The notes: generated by a model from the sequence alone, not told the origin. Counted from the stretch's first letter, positions 9,730-22,458 are shown. The stretch: DNA of 64,000 nucleotides from Eutreptiella sp. 'Long Island Sound 2002' (GCA_964036045.1 OZ038382.1:117791429-117855428), one strand, 5' to 3'. Numbers and translations: made by a program.

Positions 9730-12050
9730 GTGGCAATGGACTACTCGGCTTCTGCAGCGGGCACCCACGTATGGGGGTGAGCCTTGGCAGCCCTACAACC
9801 AGTGCTATCGAGCAGAAACACTAACCCAATGGCCCCACTGAACCCATTCCTTCCACGTATCCCGGGCGAGGGCCACGCTCCCCGCGCCCCCGCAATCCAT
9901 CAGCGCCAAGGAAAGGGACGGAGAGCCCGACACGGACCTATCATTCAGCCTGACCTCCCTCTCCCACAAGCCGGGCAGGAGGTGGACCAGGAAGTGCAGC
10001 CCATCATGCGGGACCCACAGACCCGCCGATGAACACGGGAATGTTACACCGAGCCCAACCCGCCGCGTCATGCGGGATCCCCCAGCGTCAGAGCACATAA
10101 TCCTCGAGAATGTTACTTCCAAGGGCAGGGGATCCAGGGATGCATGCGCCACCAGAGCCTACACGCGTCTTCTCCGAGAAAGTTAAACACCAAGGCACCG
10201 AGTCACAGGGCGCCCACAGCGGCACCTCTCGGGCAACATCAGCGCAGGTGACCTACGACAATGTTGCGAGGGGCACGTTCCCCGAAGCCCCGAAAGCATG
10301 CAGCGTCGAGGAGCGAGAGGGGGGCCCCGACAATGAACCATATTCCTTTATTTCCTCCTGACCCCTTCCCCGCAAGCCGGACAAGATGTGGGCCAGGAGC
10401 TCAACGCACTGAACCCACGAGCCCGCTGGCTTCCGTCGCCGAACACGGGAATGTTACGCCGAGCCCAGCCCGCCGCGCCTTACAGGACGCCGCGACACCA
10501 GAGCACATCAGCCTTGAAAACCACCGGCACGCATGACCCCCGAGAAAAACATACACGAGGATACCAGGTCGCGGGTCAACCATGGCAGGGCACACGGGGT
10601 CCCGTCGTCAGGGCACACAACCTGTGTGCATGTTATATCTCAGGGCAGGAGGTTGAGGGGCGGCGAACACCAGGGCACCGGATCACAAAACACTTGCCGT
10701 AGCGACGACGGCAGGGGCCCCAGAGAACCGCCACGCTACGCTAAGGGCCGGCGTGCCATCAAGCGAGGCCACCCTGGCCTCCGGCAACCGCACTGAGACA
10801 CCGACGTACACACCACCAGAGCCGCGAAGCACAACACCACAAAGAACACGGCGAGCCCGGCACCCAGCAGACCGAGCCAAGGCGACTGACCAGCGGGCAC
10901 AAGCGCAAACACCGCACCACCGAGCAGGCACAGCAGCCTGAGGCTCCCATAGGGAACACGGGGGTGCACTGACGAGGACCGAAGGGGCCTTGCCACCGAC
11001 AGGGGTGTACATACGATCTGCACAAGCGAGACTGAAAGGAAGGCCAAAGGGCACCGCGATGTACAAGGTGATGGGTTGTGCATGTAACGCTGCCTCCAGG
11101 GCGGGACAGGGCATGTCGTACCAAATTTCAAAGCTTTTCTCAGCGGTCGTGGCAATTTTAAAAACTTTTGTCCCCCCGGGAACACGCCCCACCAAAAGGA
11201 AGGCCAAGAACCTCCGAAGCACGCCCCACCATGAGGGGGCGACGCACCGCCAAAGCGTGACATGCCGGCCCAACGCAACCGGAACAACCGGAGCCGACCC
11301 TAAACAGCCACCACATCCAACAGCGGGACAGGCCGACCATTAGGCGGCGAAGACGAAGGCCAACCGGCAAAACCAACCAAACATAATTCCGGCAACAACG
11401 CAACAACCTCACACGCGGACACGCCACCACCGGACGAGCCACGACAAAACACGCCCGACCGGAAACAAATGGCGCAGGGGGTGGCCTGCAGCGACGAAAC
11501 GCAGCCGGCCAGGCCCATACGGGCCACCGCACAACCCCGGACAACCCGACCACTGGCGGCCAGGACAACGGCGAACCAACACAACGCGCCGAGCACGCCC
11601 CGGTCGCAACACAATGACCGCCACATCGGACGGGCCGGCCACAGCAAACCTCAAAACTAACCGAGAAGACAACAAAGACAACATCGGGCTACACCGGCCC
11701 GGGCTGCAGCGCAATCGACCGCAGGACACACAAGCCTACCATAAAGCGGCTAACACAACCGTGTACCAACCAAACTGCTGCAGAAGAAAAAAAAGGACCA
11801 GACAATAAACAGACCGCACGCAGGCCGGCCAACACCAAAGCAGCCAGGCATGCAAGGGTCCAAACGGGAACGGCGTCCCATGGGTTGGCGACACCATGAT
11901 ACGCCACGCCCGCCGACGACCATACCCACGAACGCACAACAACACCGAGACTCTACCATTAGAAAAGCGACCAACCAAACACAACGAACTACTTCGAACC
12001 CCCGGCCCTCCGGGAGAGCGCAAGGTCAACCGAGTCAGGAGGCATGAGTA
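9730..12050. repeat. GC-rich decayed tandem-type repeats, no gene
   Basis: No coding pattern holds up on either strand. gaacacgggaatgttac(a/g)ccgagccca(a/g)cccgccgcg recurs at about 10031 and 10441, with further weaker atgttac/agggcagg matches near 10109, 10260 and 10629, pointing to an old tandem or dispersed array. From 10.7 to 12.05 kb the sequence is GC- and CA-rich, and all ORFs are short and mutually overlapping. Confidence 0.4.
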
Positions 12051-12576
12051 CGTGTCACAGCATGCAAGTCCCGTAGCACGTGCTTCTTCAAGTCGTCTCA
12101 CACCTACTGAAAACGAACCCAAGTGGGGGTGCCTGAAGTACAGGGGCTTTGGCCTGGCTCCGGGTCCCTGGGCCCCAGAATTTGGAGGTTAATGAGGATG
12201 TGCGATGGGACCCTCCTCCAGGTATCATCCGCGCGAAGGAGAGGAACCTGAGACTTTGGTCCAACACGGGTTACCTCTCTGGGCAGAACCCGGGGTAGGT
12301 AACTGCTCGCAGCGATCGCGCCCTTTCTCCATGTTGGGGAGCCGCTTTGTGGGGGCACCTGTATTAGGGCCGTGAGTGGGTGAGCAAAAGCCCCTTGGTA
12401 AGACCTTGCTGCGGGGCAAGCCAAGTCCCAAGATGACCTACCCACCTACCTCTCTCTCACTCATGATAAGCAACACTGCACAACTCAGAGCGCCATCATC
12501 ATCCGACGTTTGCACTGCCTCCCCGGCCTCCCTTGCCCTTTGCCTGTTCTCCCTGGCTACACGCTAGGAATGTAGG
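12051..12576. other. Spacer, no gene recognised
   Basis: A mixed-composition stretch. The longest minus ORF (12104-12445, 113 codons) has no recognisable motif and an overlapping competitor, so I do not call it. Confidence 0.3.
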
Positions 12577-13890
12577 TCACGTGATGCTGGCAAGTCCGTC
12601 CAACCGGTTTTCTGCCCTCCTCTTTGCCGCTGTTTGTAGAGGTGTTGTGCCTGGGACAGACAGCACATCAATGTTGTCGTCCATCTCTGCCTCTGAGGCT
12701 TGATATGCCGCTACCTCTGAGGCTTCCTCTGCATCTGAAATAGGACCGGGAATAACACAAAGCAAAGGTGCAAGCCTGGGGATGGCTGCTGAAGGACAGG
12801 GAAGGTCCACATCATCCACATATTCTGTCACTGGCACCTCTCCAAACACACTGTTCCAGCAGCTGAGGACGTGTGTGGTTGTCAAAACGGATGTAGGCCA
12901 CTCAGCAAGCCAAGTGACAAGGAGTGCCTTCATCATACACTCGCTGCTATCCAGTTTGGAGTGCTTCGGCAGCAGTCCATGGTGGATCATCTGGCAATCG
13001 TCAATGTGGCGTCACTTCAGTCTGTCACGCAGCCAAGCTCTCATGCTTGGATTGATGACCTGATCGCCAACGTCGCTGACATAGCTGCGACGAGCGAAGC
13101 CAAAGGAAACATATAACTGTGGTCGCGCCACAAAACAATATAAGTTAGTTAACTTTATTTCAGCGTTGTCAACACGCTTCAAGTCGTCGTCGTTGAAAGG
13201 GCTTCCACCTCAGTCCATCATGACGGCACACGGGTAATTCTGCGTGACGCCATGGTTGCGTCTCTCCTTCGCCACTTGAGTGTCCACCTTCATCATCGGG
13301 CGTTTGAGCGTCTCGCCAGTCCGACACTTCTCAGCCGCATGGTCTTCGTGCATGTAGGATGGCAGGCCGTGAGGTTGATTGAGACGCGCATGGCAGCAAC
13401 TTGCTTTTCCTCTGTGCAACACTTGTAGCACTTTTATAGTGACTTCACGGTTCACAACAAGCGTGGCTGTGGCGTATCGCTTGACAGCGCTGCTGTAGTG
13501 TTGGACTTGTTTTTCTCAGACAGCATACCCCCCGCGCAACCTGGGCGCGTTGTGCACAGGCGTCTCTTGAAGGGCCAAGTGCGCCCACGGCGGCAATCAC
13601 TCGAGGTCACCTTAAGGGATACCCGCAAGATAGTTTTGAGGCTGGTCCACGAGGTCCAAGAATTCACGTATCCATTTGTTGTCGAGCGCCAAGTCAGAAA
13701 CTGTGCAAGGCGGTCGCTCTGTCGTGATTTTCTTGAGACAATTCATCTTGTGCCTGCGACGGAAGTTTGCAGCCCATTGGCGGTCCAAAAAAAGAGCAAG
13801 ACCTTGCCCACAACGCCTCTCAGCGACTGCTCTCCGAAGTGCTGCAACGGTGTCTTGGTCAATCACGGCTGCCTCATACTTCAACTCTTT
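12577..13890 (-). pseudogene. Remnant of a pogo/CENP-B-like DNA transposase
   Basis: Minus-strand pieces in order. 13884-13612 contains W-A-A-N-F-R-R-R-H-K-M followed by K-K-I-T-T-E-R-P, the pattern of a Tc5/CENP-B-type helix-turn-helix DNA-binding domain. 13455-13210 is Cys/His/Lys-rich without a clear motif. 12990-12577 begins near MIHHGLLPKHSK and contains KALLVTWLAEWPTSV and HVLSCWNSVFG, like the tail of Tigger/pogo transposases (W...V....I..CW...G), then an acidic tail ending at TGA/TAA-rich sequence. The frames differ and the catalytic DDD residues could not be placed, so the gene is broken. Family assignment is by pattern only and could be wrong. Confidence 0.4.
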
Positions 13891-14149
13891 GATGAACTTC
13901 AGAATGGTCTCTCCTCTGTGCGGCTGAGAACTGAGTTGGTGCCGTACTCATCCGGTGGCTCACCCTCTTGTACCTTGGCAGCCCAGGTGCAAAGCGTGGT
14001 AACAGGCGGGGCTGCAAACCCGTTTCACAGCAAAATGTGGTTGTAATTTCCTTCAGAGAACAGGTGCACGCAAAGGGACCTTTGCCCAGGCGTCCACTCT
14101 AGCTAAGTCGTCGGCGCTGAACTCTTGTATGGACGGGCCTTAGAACCGC

Positions 14150-14440
14150 AAGACACCCTACTTGCTCTGGTGTACGGCCTTTGCTATCCCTGGGACCGTG
14201 AACACCAAAACGTCGAAGCACAGACCTTGTCGAGACAAACGTTCAAGATATTCCACACAGGTTCATGTCAAATATACAAACATGTAAACATAAAATGTGT
14301 TTCCAAACAACACACAAGTCTTGAATCTCGCATTATCATTTATGTACACATGCACGAACTATAGTTTTCGGCACCAAATGCTGCTCCTTGCTCCAGCGGG
14401 CGCATGCGCACCTTACATCCGCCTCCTAAGACACTTGACG
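14150..14440. repeat. Direct repeat, copy 1 (~260-290 bp)
   Basis: From ggcctttgctatccc... through acatgtaaacataaaatgtg and ctccttgctccagcgggcgcatg to ccttacatccg. It matches 16598-16850, about 80% identical by eye, in the same orientation. It lies immediately upstream, in the minus sense, of the transposase-like remnant. Confidence 0.75.
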
Positions 14441-16020
14441 GGTCCCGAACCACCGAAAACTGACGGACGTGCCACCATAGGCGTGCATGCGCAACAAATA
14501 AGCAATGGCAAACTGATATCTCAATGATTACAAAATATGGCAGAGAGCCCGGCACCCCCGCACCTACTCATGCTAGCAACAAGGAACATGTATGCACCCA
14601 TGCCAAACGGCCATAGTGGCTAGTGAGCTGTAGTGGCAGCCCACTGTACACAATGCTTGGATATGCTCACTCACGGGTACGCCCAAGTACAAGAGTCACA
14701 GTGGTGACCCACAGCAGTAACCCACCAGCAAGACAAGATAAGCCACAGAAAATAGACGCAACTGGACCCACGTACCCGAAATCCTCATTCGTGAGCAAAA
14801 TCACTGTACACACCGGACTTGAACCCATTTGACAGCAAAAATGGTGTGCGTGGTGATCCCACTCCACAGCACCAACATGCTTCAGGTCTACACCCTAATA
14901 TGGCTCCGTGGCCCTGGCGTTCTAAGGTGTAGCACCCTAGACTTCTGGTTTGCGTGTCTGCGTGCGCTTGTGTGTCTGTCTTCTCACATCAAAGAAAACC
15001 AAAATATTACCTGCAAAGAATCTAGGACAAAAGACATGCAGACGAAAAAAAAACAGCGTGGAGCCATGGATATATTTGAGTCCTCCTCACCTGTGTGAAT
15101 GATCCACTTTATTATGTACAAAGCAGACCTCGGCGTCAAAATCCACTACAAGTTAAGTTAAGGGCGCCATTGCTTGCCTGTGACACAAATAGCAGCAAAT
15201 GAACGCATGAGTGAAACTGACGCACATTGAGAAGCGTGAGAACCACACACCTGTCAACAAACCAAAGCAAGTACGTCGATCATCACACACATACCAGACG
15301 GACACAAACGAAGCAAAGGCGAAAGTGAGCACATACGAACAACTCGTTATCACATGCATGCATCGTCAAATCAGATCTCAACATCATACACCACGACTGC
15401 ATGTAGAGGCTAGCTTAGGAGCGCAGAGGCGCACGTACAAACAAGCTTAACAGCGTTCGCAAAGCACAAGTCTACACGGCTTAACACACCACGGCAAGCA
15501 TGCTTGCACGGAGCTGACCGATCGCACAACGCACGGACGAAGATTGCGAACGCACGAGCATGAAGATGTACCAGGGAGCAGACACAGCCATAAAAAAAAT
15601 TTCCATTCTCCGGCGCGCACTTCCCTCTGTGAGTGAAACACCAACTGCTCACTGACATACAAAGGGAAAAAAGTCCCAGCAAAAGCAGCAACGAAAGAAA
15701 ACAAAACAGCGAAGCACTCGAACACATACCAGAGCTACTGGCATGTGCAGCTTCTCTCGCGTTGGCATCCCAAATCTTGGCAACAGCTGTGTTGAGAACA
15801 GCTCACTTGAAGTCTAACACCAAGGGAAAAAAAGGTTAATCAAGGCAGACACGCGGAACACAGCCAGGAAGGGACCCAAGGCCTACTAAATGCTACTCGC
15901 AGCACGTAGAAGGAGCAAGGTGCCACACAAAAAAGGCCGCGGAGCAAAAAAATACACGGAGCGCAACGCTACTCGTGCAAAAGAGAGAACACATGGGTCG
16001 GATTGCTAATGTTCCTAAAA
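14441..16020. other. Intergenic stretch, no gene recognised
   Basis: Balanced to AC-rich sequence with short ORFs only, on both strands, none with a motif. Short A-runs occur near 15050 and 15590. Confidence 0.35.
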
Positions 16021-16027
16021 CCTGCAC

Positions 16028-16543
16028 CTAATGAACATTGGCACTGCTTTTGAAGGATCGCCCCTTGCCACGCGTTCCTCTCTTGCGCGGCTGTTGCGGC
16101 TGAGGCAGCATTTCATTCAGAGCGCTCGTTAGAGCGCAATCTTCCGCCCTGGTGCTGATCACGTTGACCTCAGACTCCAAGGCCTCCACAGGGGTTTCAA
16201 AGGAGACCCAAAAGCACTCTGCTGCTTGTAGCTGTTCAACAGCGCGGTCTACGCGTTGGTGATACTCTTCAGTTCCAGCCGGCACTTGCCGTAGACTTTG
16301 AATGTCACTTTCATACCACGACTGGCATTCCTTGTGGCTGTTGAAAGACTCCTGTCGCTCCTTCGCCGTCAGCGAGTTGTCCAACTCAACGAAATTGTAA
16401 TCGCCAGTTTTGTGGCAGTATTCTCGGACCGCCAGCCTGTTGATCTTGACATCCACAACTGGCTGGTGTTGGATCAAGTTCAGAAGTTTTGTTTTGGAGT
16501 AGACCTCATATCTCTTGGCGGGCGCAACTTCGCAGAACATCAC
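16028..16543 (-). CDS. Hypothetical 171-residue protein
   Basis: An ATG-started frame of 171 codons, with a mixed helical composition (many Glu, Gln, Leu, Val) and a basic Pro/Arg/Gly tail near the C-terminus. I recognise no domain. It sits just downstream, in its own sense, of direct-repeat copy 2, while copy 1 precedes the transposase-like remnant, so it may be a fragment of a mobile element or cargo carried by it. Composition is more protein-like than neighbouring ORFs, but nothing confirms expression. Confidence 0.4.
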   Translation of the reverse strand: MMFCEVAPAKRYEVYSKTKLLNLIQHQPVVDVKINRLAVREYCHKTGDYNFVELDNSLTAKERQESFNSHKECQSWYESDIQSLRQVPAGTEEYHQRVDRAVEQLQAAECFWVSFETPVEALESEVNVISTRAEDCALTSALNEMLPQPQQPRKRGTRGKGRSFKSSANVH

Positions 16544-16597
16544 AGGAGGAACAGAGCGATATTAAAAATTTTTCCCGTGGGATCCGAACGGTTTGTA

Positions 16598-16850
16598 AGG
16601 CCTTTGCTATCCCAGGCACGGCAAACACCAAGAAATCTAAGGACAAACCTTGTCGAGGCAAACGTGCAAGATATTCCAGACTGGTTCATGTCATATCTAC
16701 GAACATGTAAACATAAAATGTGTTTCCAAATAACACACAATTCTTTAATCTAGCATCATCATTTACGCACAAACACGCAAACTATGATCTGCGGCACCAA
16801 ATCCTGCTCCTTGCCCCAGCGGGCGCATGTGCACCTTACATCCGGGCCTG
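16598..16850. repeat. Direct repeat, copy 2
   Basis: Partner of 14150-14440. It lies immediately upstream, in the minus sense, of the 171-codon ORF at 16028-16543. Two different ORFs therefore share the same 5' flank, as if two related mobile units carried one terminal or promoter region. Confidence 0.75.
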
Positions 16851-17330
16851 TAGGACTGCAGGCAGGGCATCGTTAATGAATTCACCTCCCTTTTTGAGGA
16901 AGTGCTGCATGAATGAAGACAAAGAACAGAAACCTCAAAAATTATCAATGTTATTGAAAATTGTTGTTGCTATCATCATTATCATCACTATTTATGAACG
17001 ACAGAAGCTCAACAGACCGCGATACAAAATCCTCTATTCTGGTTTCCTAAAGTGGAACGCCAGTGCGCGGTTTTAGTTCATTGCTGCAGCGGTTCGTAAC
17101 ATCCCGCGGTTTTGACATGCAGCAATTCCGGACGCCACCCAAATGAACTGCCACAAAGCAAACCTTTACGCTTACCAACTATTACCAACCCCTGTAGATG
17201 CTCTCAGTGTCATATACAACTGTCCAAGGGCCAGCATGTGGGCCGTGTTTCTTGACACGTGCTATACATGTAATAAGGACGTCCAGATGGCATTTCAAGC
17301 TTCAGCGATAGATCGGATGTGTGCGTAGCT

Positions 17331-18810
17331 GTAGTCGTTTTACATGAGGTATATTAATTTTAAGTATTTCCGTGCTTAGATGTAGAGTTGTATCTTCCGC
17401 CTAGTTCCTGTGTGTGCGCGCGCGCGCTTGAAATCACGATGTGCTGGATTTTCTCGTTGTCACCTGTTTTGAGTATTGCTGAAAGTCTATTTCATTTACT
17501 TTTGTGGGATGTTAATGTAGATTTGTCCGTTTTAGATTGATGCTGATGTTACGGCGTAAACACGGCATTCCGAGATGACAGTTTTCTGTTAAGGTCATAA
17601 CTCATGTTGTCTCATGTGTATTTAGTTGTGTTCATGTGATTGCAAGTGCTTCTTGTGTGTTTAGGCATTGTCATGTTATTGCCGTGGGAACCATAATGCA
17701 TTGGGGCCACGAGCTGCCACCAGGAAGAAACAGAAACGGTGGCCCAACGCAACAGAACGGTGGACATGACGTGAGACGGTGGTTAACCCCCTCTTAGCCC
17801 TTGCATTTATTGCACTTGCACTGCGTGTGTGGAGGGACTTGGGTTTAGGTTTAGTACGTTATGGGATTTGGAATTCTTTTTTAAATTTTATGCCGTTTGG
17901 GCAGTGTAGCTTAGTCATGAGCCTCTAGGCCACGCCCAGGACTGGGTAGGACTCATAGGAGATTCCTCCCTAGCCGGGAGATTAGATAATAAGCTAGTTG
18001 CTCTGCCCCCTCAAGGACTAGCTTATTACATGGTAGCAGCTGACGTAGCATCCCCCCTTAGAATTTATTTTCTTTTTTTCTATACCATCTAGCTTATTAC
18101 ATGGTAGCTTCGTAGGTTTAGATCCCCCCCCCCATGATTGATTTTCTGTTAGTGCCCATTCCCTCTTCAATTTTCTTTTTCTATACCATGTAACTTATTA
18201 CATAGTAGCAGTTTAGGTAAATTGCGACAATGCCCCCCCCCCCCCCCTCTAGGGGCTTTGTAGGTTGAGACCTCATTTTCTAGATTATTTTTGATTTTTA
18301 TTTTCAGTTTTCTTCTTTTTTTTTTTTAGTTGACTCTAGATTGGATTTAGTCATTTTGTCTGTCAAGGTTTTGTGTCACCTTCAATGACTCATGTTCTAA
18401 ACATTTGCATGTATGTCATTTTGCATTGCATTGTTGTATTTGTACTTTTTGGTATTGGTGTGGTATTGGTATATGCCTCCCCATCTAACCAACCAGTTGA
18501 CTTGTGAAGTTGTTTACGCAATCTTTGTCTTGCCTCCCAATCTAACCCACCATTTCACTTATGATGTCTCATTCAATGGTGCATTGAAGTGTTGCATTGG
18601 ATCTTCATTGTATGCTAGGCCTTTGTGGTCATTGCACTCTTCAAGAATAGTCAAGAGTTCATGGGTATCAATTCAGGTCTTTCTGACTCTCTGGTTCTAA
18701 TGTTAGGTTCTCAAGTTATCTTGGGATGTGTGGGAGGGAGGCCCCAGGGGTGGCACCAACACATCGAAAGAATGTTGAATTTGAATTCAAAGGCAGCCGG
18801 CAAACCCGTT
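17331..18810. other. AT-rich spacer with C-tract repeats
   Basis: No gene. Between about 17990 and 18260 three imperfect ~90 bp repeats each carry (t)agcttattacatggtagc, or the variant aacttattacatagtagc, followed by a run of 6-14 C. An alternating cgcgcgcgcg run lies near 17417. A T-rich tract precedes 18330. Confidence 0.5.
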
Positions 18811-20025
18811 TGGTAGCCGGCAATGCCGTGGACTTCATCTTGGCCAACATGAGTTAATTTCCAATTTCATCTGAAGCAATTTTCAATTTTACTTGTCAAT
18901 TTATCACATTTGAATCAATTCAATTCATGATTCAATTCCATGGAGTTCAATTCAACATGATCGACTTCAAGGATATGGTCAAGAACATTGAATCCGAATT
19001 TGAATTTTTTTTTAGATTTGAATTGTTGTCATAGTGTGCCAAATTTGTGTCATAGTGTGTTGTTTGTGTTCGTGTGCACTTGTATTGTGGTGACTGTTGT
19101 TTGAACACTCATGTGTTTATTGAGTGTGATTGTTATTTTGCATGCATGTTTTGTTTTTGCTTTAGTTTGTTATGGTAATAGTTTTGAATTTTGAAGCCGA
19201 GTTTTGCTTTGGCTTCAAGTATTGTTTTGTTGATGTGTTTGGTTGTTGTTTTGTTAGTTTGTTCCATTTTTGTTTCAAAAGTTTAATTTTGGTTGACTTT
19301 CAACCTAGGAGTATTGTTTTGTTGTGTTACGGTTGTCTTTTTATTTTCGCGTTCTTTGTTGTTTGGTTTTTGCTGTTTGGTTTTTGTTGTTTGGTTTTTG
19401 TTGTTTGAAGCGCTCTTGTTTTTTCGAGCGCTTGAGCACTTTCTTTTGAGCGCTCATGTTTGTGTCATCGCTCGAGCGCGAGGTTTGCTTGTGTTCGGTT
19501 GTTGTTGTCGAGTTTTGTTTGAGGTTACTTGTGTTTGGTAAGTTGTGTATTGGGTTTACACCTTGTTTTCAGTTGTTTGTAGTATAAAGTCGCGTTTTTG
19601 TAGTGGGTTCGTGTCGAGTATGTGTATGTATTCGAACCTGAGTCTGTGTGTGAGGGAGCGCGCTTGAGTGCTCCAGTTCGGCGACCGGCAGCGACGCCGC
19701 CGAAAAAGTTTCATATTGTGTTTTGGTAACACTCACTTGCTGTGGTTTGACTTTGGAACTGTCCTGTTTCTCGAAAATCCCAAAATACGACAAACCTCTT
19801 CTGCGCAGGATCTTTAGGCGGAGCACCAATTCATACATACTTCACCGATTCGAAGACAAAAACCCTGTTCAAAGATATTGAAGTATCATACAGCACTTTG
19901 TTCACAGCAGCTCGCATCTCGATGCTTCAGATGTATTCACAGACTGCAGTGCGATTACCACTGCGATTGCGACTGCGATTGCAACTCGCGCGCTGGCTGC
20001 GCTGCTGCTGCTCGAAACCATAACA
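18811..20025 (-). repeat. 3' LTR of element D, copy D1 (about 1215 bp)
   Basis: Pairs with 22459-23673. Both are 1215 bp, well over 90% identical by eye, and lie on the 3' side of the same D coding sequence. On the minus strand the right end reads TGTTATGG just after a G-tract (CTCAGGGGGGGG), a good polypurine tract, and the left end reads ...TACCA, giving TG...CA termini. It contains several gttgtttggttttt repeats and a TATAAA on the plus strand at 19583. The left edge is uncertain by about 10 bp. Confidence 0.6.
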
Positions 20026-20771
20026 CTACCCCCCCCTGAGACCTCAAAGACGTCTCACTCGTTAGGGCGGGTGTCAGACCGTCGAAACTGAATAGACCGG
20101 GCCCAGGGAAAATTTTCTTGTTTCTAGACCTCGACATGTGCTGGCCTCCTGAAGCATAATAGTGGTCGAGACCCTTAGACCCGGTTCGAGTGTGGAGTAT
20201 GCCTGTCCTCAGCGCCTTACCACACGCCGTGTTCGACTTTGCCACGGCCGCGTCTTGGCGGAAGCTGCAGAAGACAACTTCGCCAGGCACGTGCACAGGC
20301 GCTACCCACAGCAAGGCTGTGGGTTCGTCGAGATACCATAGCATTGGGCACAGCTATCAAAGCTGAGTGCCCAGCAAACAAACAACCAACGGGACTATAC
20401 ATCTGTCGGATTGACAGGGCATATTAAAGCAATTGACACTATTAATGGCATTTGAACTGTCGAATCAGCCATTACTTGGCATTCCGACTGTCGACTCAGC
20501 AGTCCATGCCCCATTCGAATGTGGACAAGCCATCCACCTGAAGTCGACATACTTCGTGTACTCCCTTCGGCGTCTCGACACTAGCGATGAACTTGAAGGT
20601 GTCACGGCCCGTATAGTGTCGATAAACATCGGTCTCGAGGGCACGTTTCTGAATCAGGATACCAGATCGATGGTTGAGCCATCGCAGGTTGGGATCGCCA
20701 GGCCGGCCGTCGACGGGGCACCTGGAATACAAAGACATGCTCACAGGCAAGAGCTTGAAACTGTCCCGGTC
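20026..20771 (-). other. 3' untranslated or decayed region of element D copy D1, including the empty target site
   Basis: Lies between the D 3' ORF and the LTR. It matches 23674-24284 except for a ~115 bp block at about 20101-20215 that copy D2 lacks. At 20740-20743 the sequence ctca is followed directly by caggcaag. This is the uninterrupted version of the site that carries the 8 kb tandem insertion in copy D2. Confidence 0.6.
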
Positions 20772-21581
20772 TCAACGTCTGGAACTTGGTCGTGAAGAAA
20801 TCCCAAAGGTTCGACGGCTGCCAAATGGCAGGGTTCCACAAATCGATTCGATTGGTGGTCTCAAAGGAGAACACGTCATGTCAACCGGTGGTACATTGAT
20901 ATGTTTGCGTTGAACCGGTACCAGCGGCCATTGCTTTGGTGGAACTGACAAGTCAACTTGCCACCACGGCGTGTCGGCAATCGAAACTCTCCGAGCAACG
21001 ATGATGACGCTGACGTCCTCGACCCCAGGACCGAGGGCGTATCGGTCAATGATCTCGAGACCGCTGGTCCGAGAGTTTGCTTGGAGTCGATCGAGGTGTT
21101 GATGCACATACTGGCCATCGGCGAGAGCGCCCTGCAGAGTGAATCGAACTGCTTCTGCAGTCACATGGCTCGAAGCTGCTTCGACAATGACTGCCTCGAG
21201 GACTTGGTCACGGCAGCTGACCTTGCGTCGAACGGCAGCTTTGCAGTCATCAGGGATCGGCGTGAGGTACTTGAACATCGGTACATCCAAGTGATGCTGG
21301 TAGACGTTTAAATTCGCCGACAAGAACCGGTGGTCGGCAGGGTCCAGATGGAACGGGTCGCTTGCGGGCGAAGCGCTGGGCTCGAGCTCCTCCCGTTCAT
21401 CGACAAACACATCCCTTGGGACCGCGACCTCTGGCCGCCAACATCCTCCATTCTCGTATCCGGCTTCGGAAGGGGACATGAGATATTTCGAAGTGCCTAG
21501 ATGTCGGGCCAAATCAGCGGCGTCCTCGAAAAGGAAAAAGGTTGATGTACTCCTCATTGGCCGAATGAAGACGGGCAACAC
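20772..21581 (-). CDS. Element D 3' ORF, copy D1 (269 aa), unknown function
   Basis: An intact 269-codon frame homologous to the broken sequence at 32254-33157 in copy D2. Asp, Val, Arg and Pro are common; segments such as DVSVIIVARRVSIADTPWW look like a folded beta-rich domain. It lies downstream of integrase in the element, so it is an extra ORF and not gag or pol as normally arranged. Which envelope-like, accessory or captured host function it might have cannot be told. D1 lacks everything upstream of 21729, so this ORF has lost its 5' context. Confidence 0.5.
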   Translation of the reverse strand: MLPVFIRPMRSTSTFFLFEDAADLARHLGTSKYLMSPSEAGYENGGCWRPEVAVPRDVFVDEREELEPSASPASDPFHLDPADHRFLSANLNVYQHHLDVPMFKYLTPIPDDCKAAVRRKVSCRDQVLEAVIVEAASSHVTAEAVRFTLQGALADGQYVHQHLDRLQANSRTSGLEIIDRYALGPGVEDVSVIIVARRVSIADTPWWQVDLSVPPKQWPLVPVQRKHINVPPVDMTCSPLRPPIESICGTLPFGSRRTFGISSRPSSRR

Positions 21582-21729
21582 ATGAAATTTCCCTATCGAA
21601 GTAGTAGTACCTGATTTGTCCAGCGCCCGTCTAGTAAATCGTCGCCAGCTGGACTAGATCAATGGGGGCACCTGGTGCGACGGCACTGTAGGCGTACGGG
21701 CAGGTCAACTGTTCTAGTCGATAGTATTC

Positions 21730-22458
21730 CCGGCCCCAGCGCCGAGACAGCGCGAGGTGCGCACGCCACACAAGCCAGGGGGGGGAGGGGAAGCGGACGC
21801 CGCGGGAGCGCGAGCGCACACACACACAAAGAGCACGCGGGGACTACCAGAAGGGCAGCCTGACCGAGCTTGCGAAACGCACAGACCGCATGGAATGGCG
21901 TACCAGCGAGCGAGGGTAAGAAACAACCGAACAGGACAGCCTGCCACACACAGCGCGACACGCGGCGCGGGAAGGGGGAAACGGGGGAGACACAACACCA
22001 GGTACCGGCCCGAGCCCCCCGAACCGGCCGCGAGCGCCGGGCACACACGGACGGGGCACTGCACCAGCCAAGGCAGTAGTGGCGCACTGTGCCATGCCCC
22101 AACCCCTATGGTTGGCAGCCACCGCGCCAGCCCAAGGGGGTCCCAGTGGCGACAAGCCAGTAGCACGGGCCAGGCAGCGCCGGCGTTCCGGGCGACCACG
22201 CATTAGCGGGGCAACGCAGTGGGTAAGCGCCCGCAGCCACGGCTGCGAATTGATGCACTGACCAGGGAGTGGCGAAAAGGGGAAGCCGGGGACGGACGGG
22301 GCTCCGAGCCTTGTGAACCCGGGGGACTCCGCCACCAGGCAGGAGGTGCATCTTGGAGGGCCCCCCACTAGGACCCGGTGGGGAGGATATCACCTGGCCG
22401 GACCAGGTGGCCCCCTGGGGCCGAAAGGCGTCTAGTAAACCTCAAACCTCAAACCGTT
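21730..22458. other. GC-rich spacer between the two D copies
   Basis: D homology stops abruptly at about 21729 (agtcgatagtatt) and resumes at about 22459 with the left end of copy D2. The intervening ~730 bp is GC-rich with overlapping ORFs on both strands and no recognisable motif. Confidence 0.4.

Noticed and set aside
12104-12445. 113-codon minus ORF as a gene
   Set aside because: No motif, an overlapping ORF of similar quality, and low-complexity surroundings.
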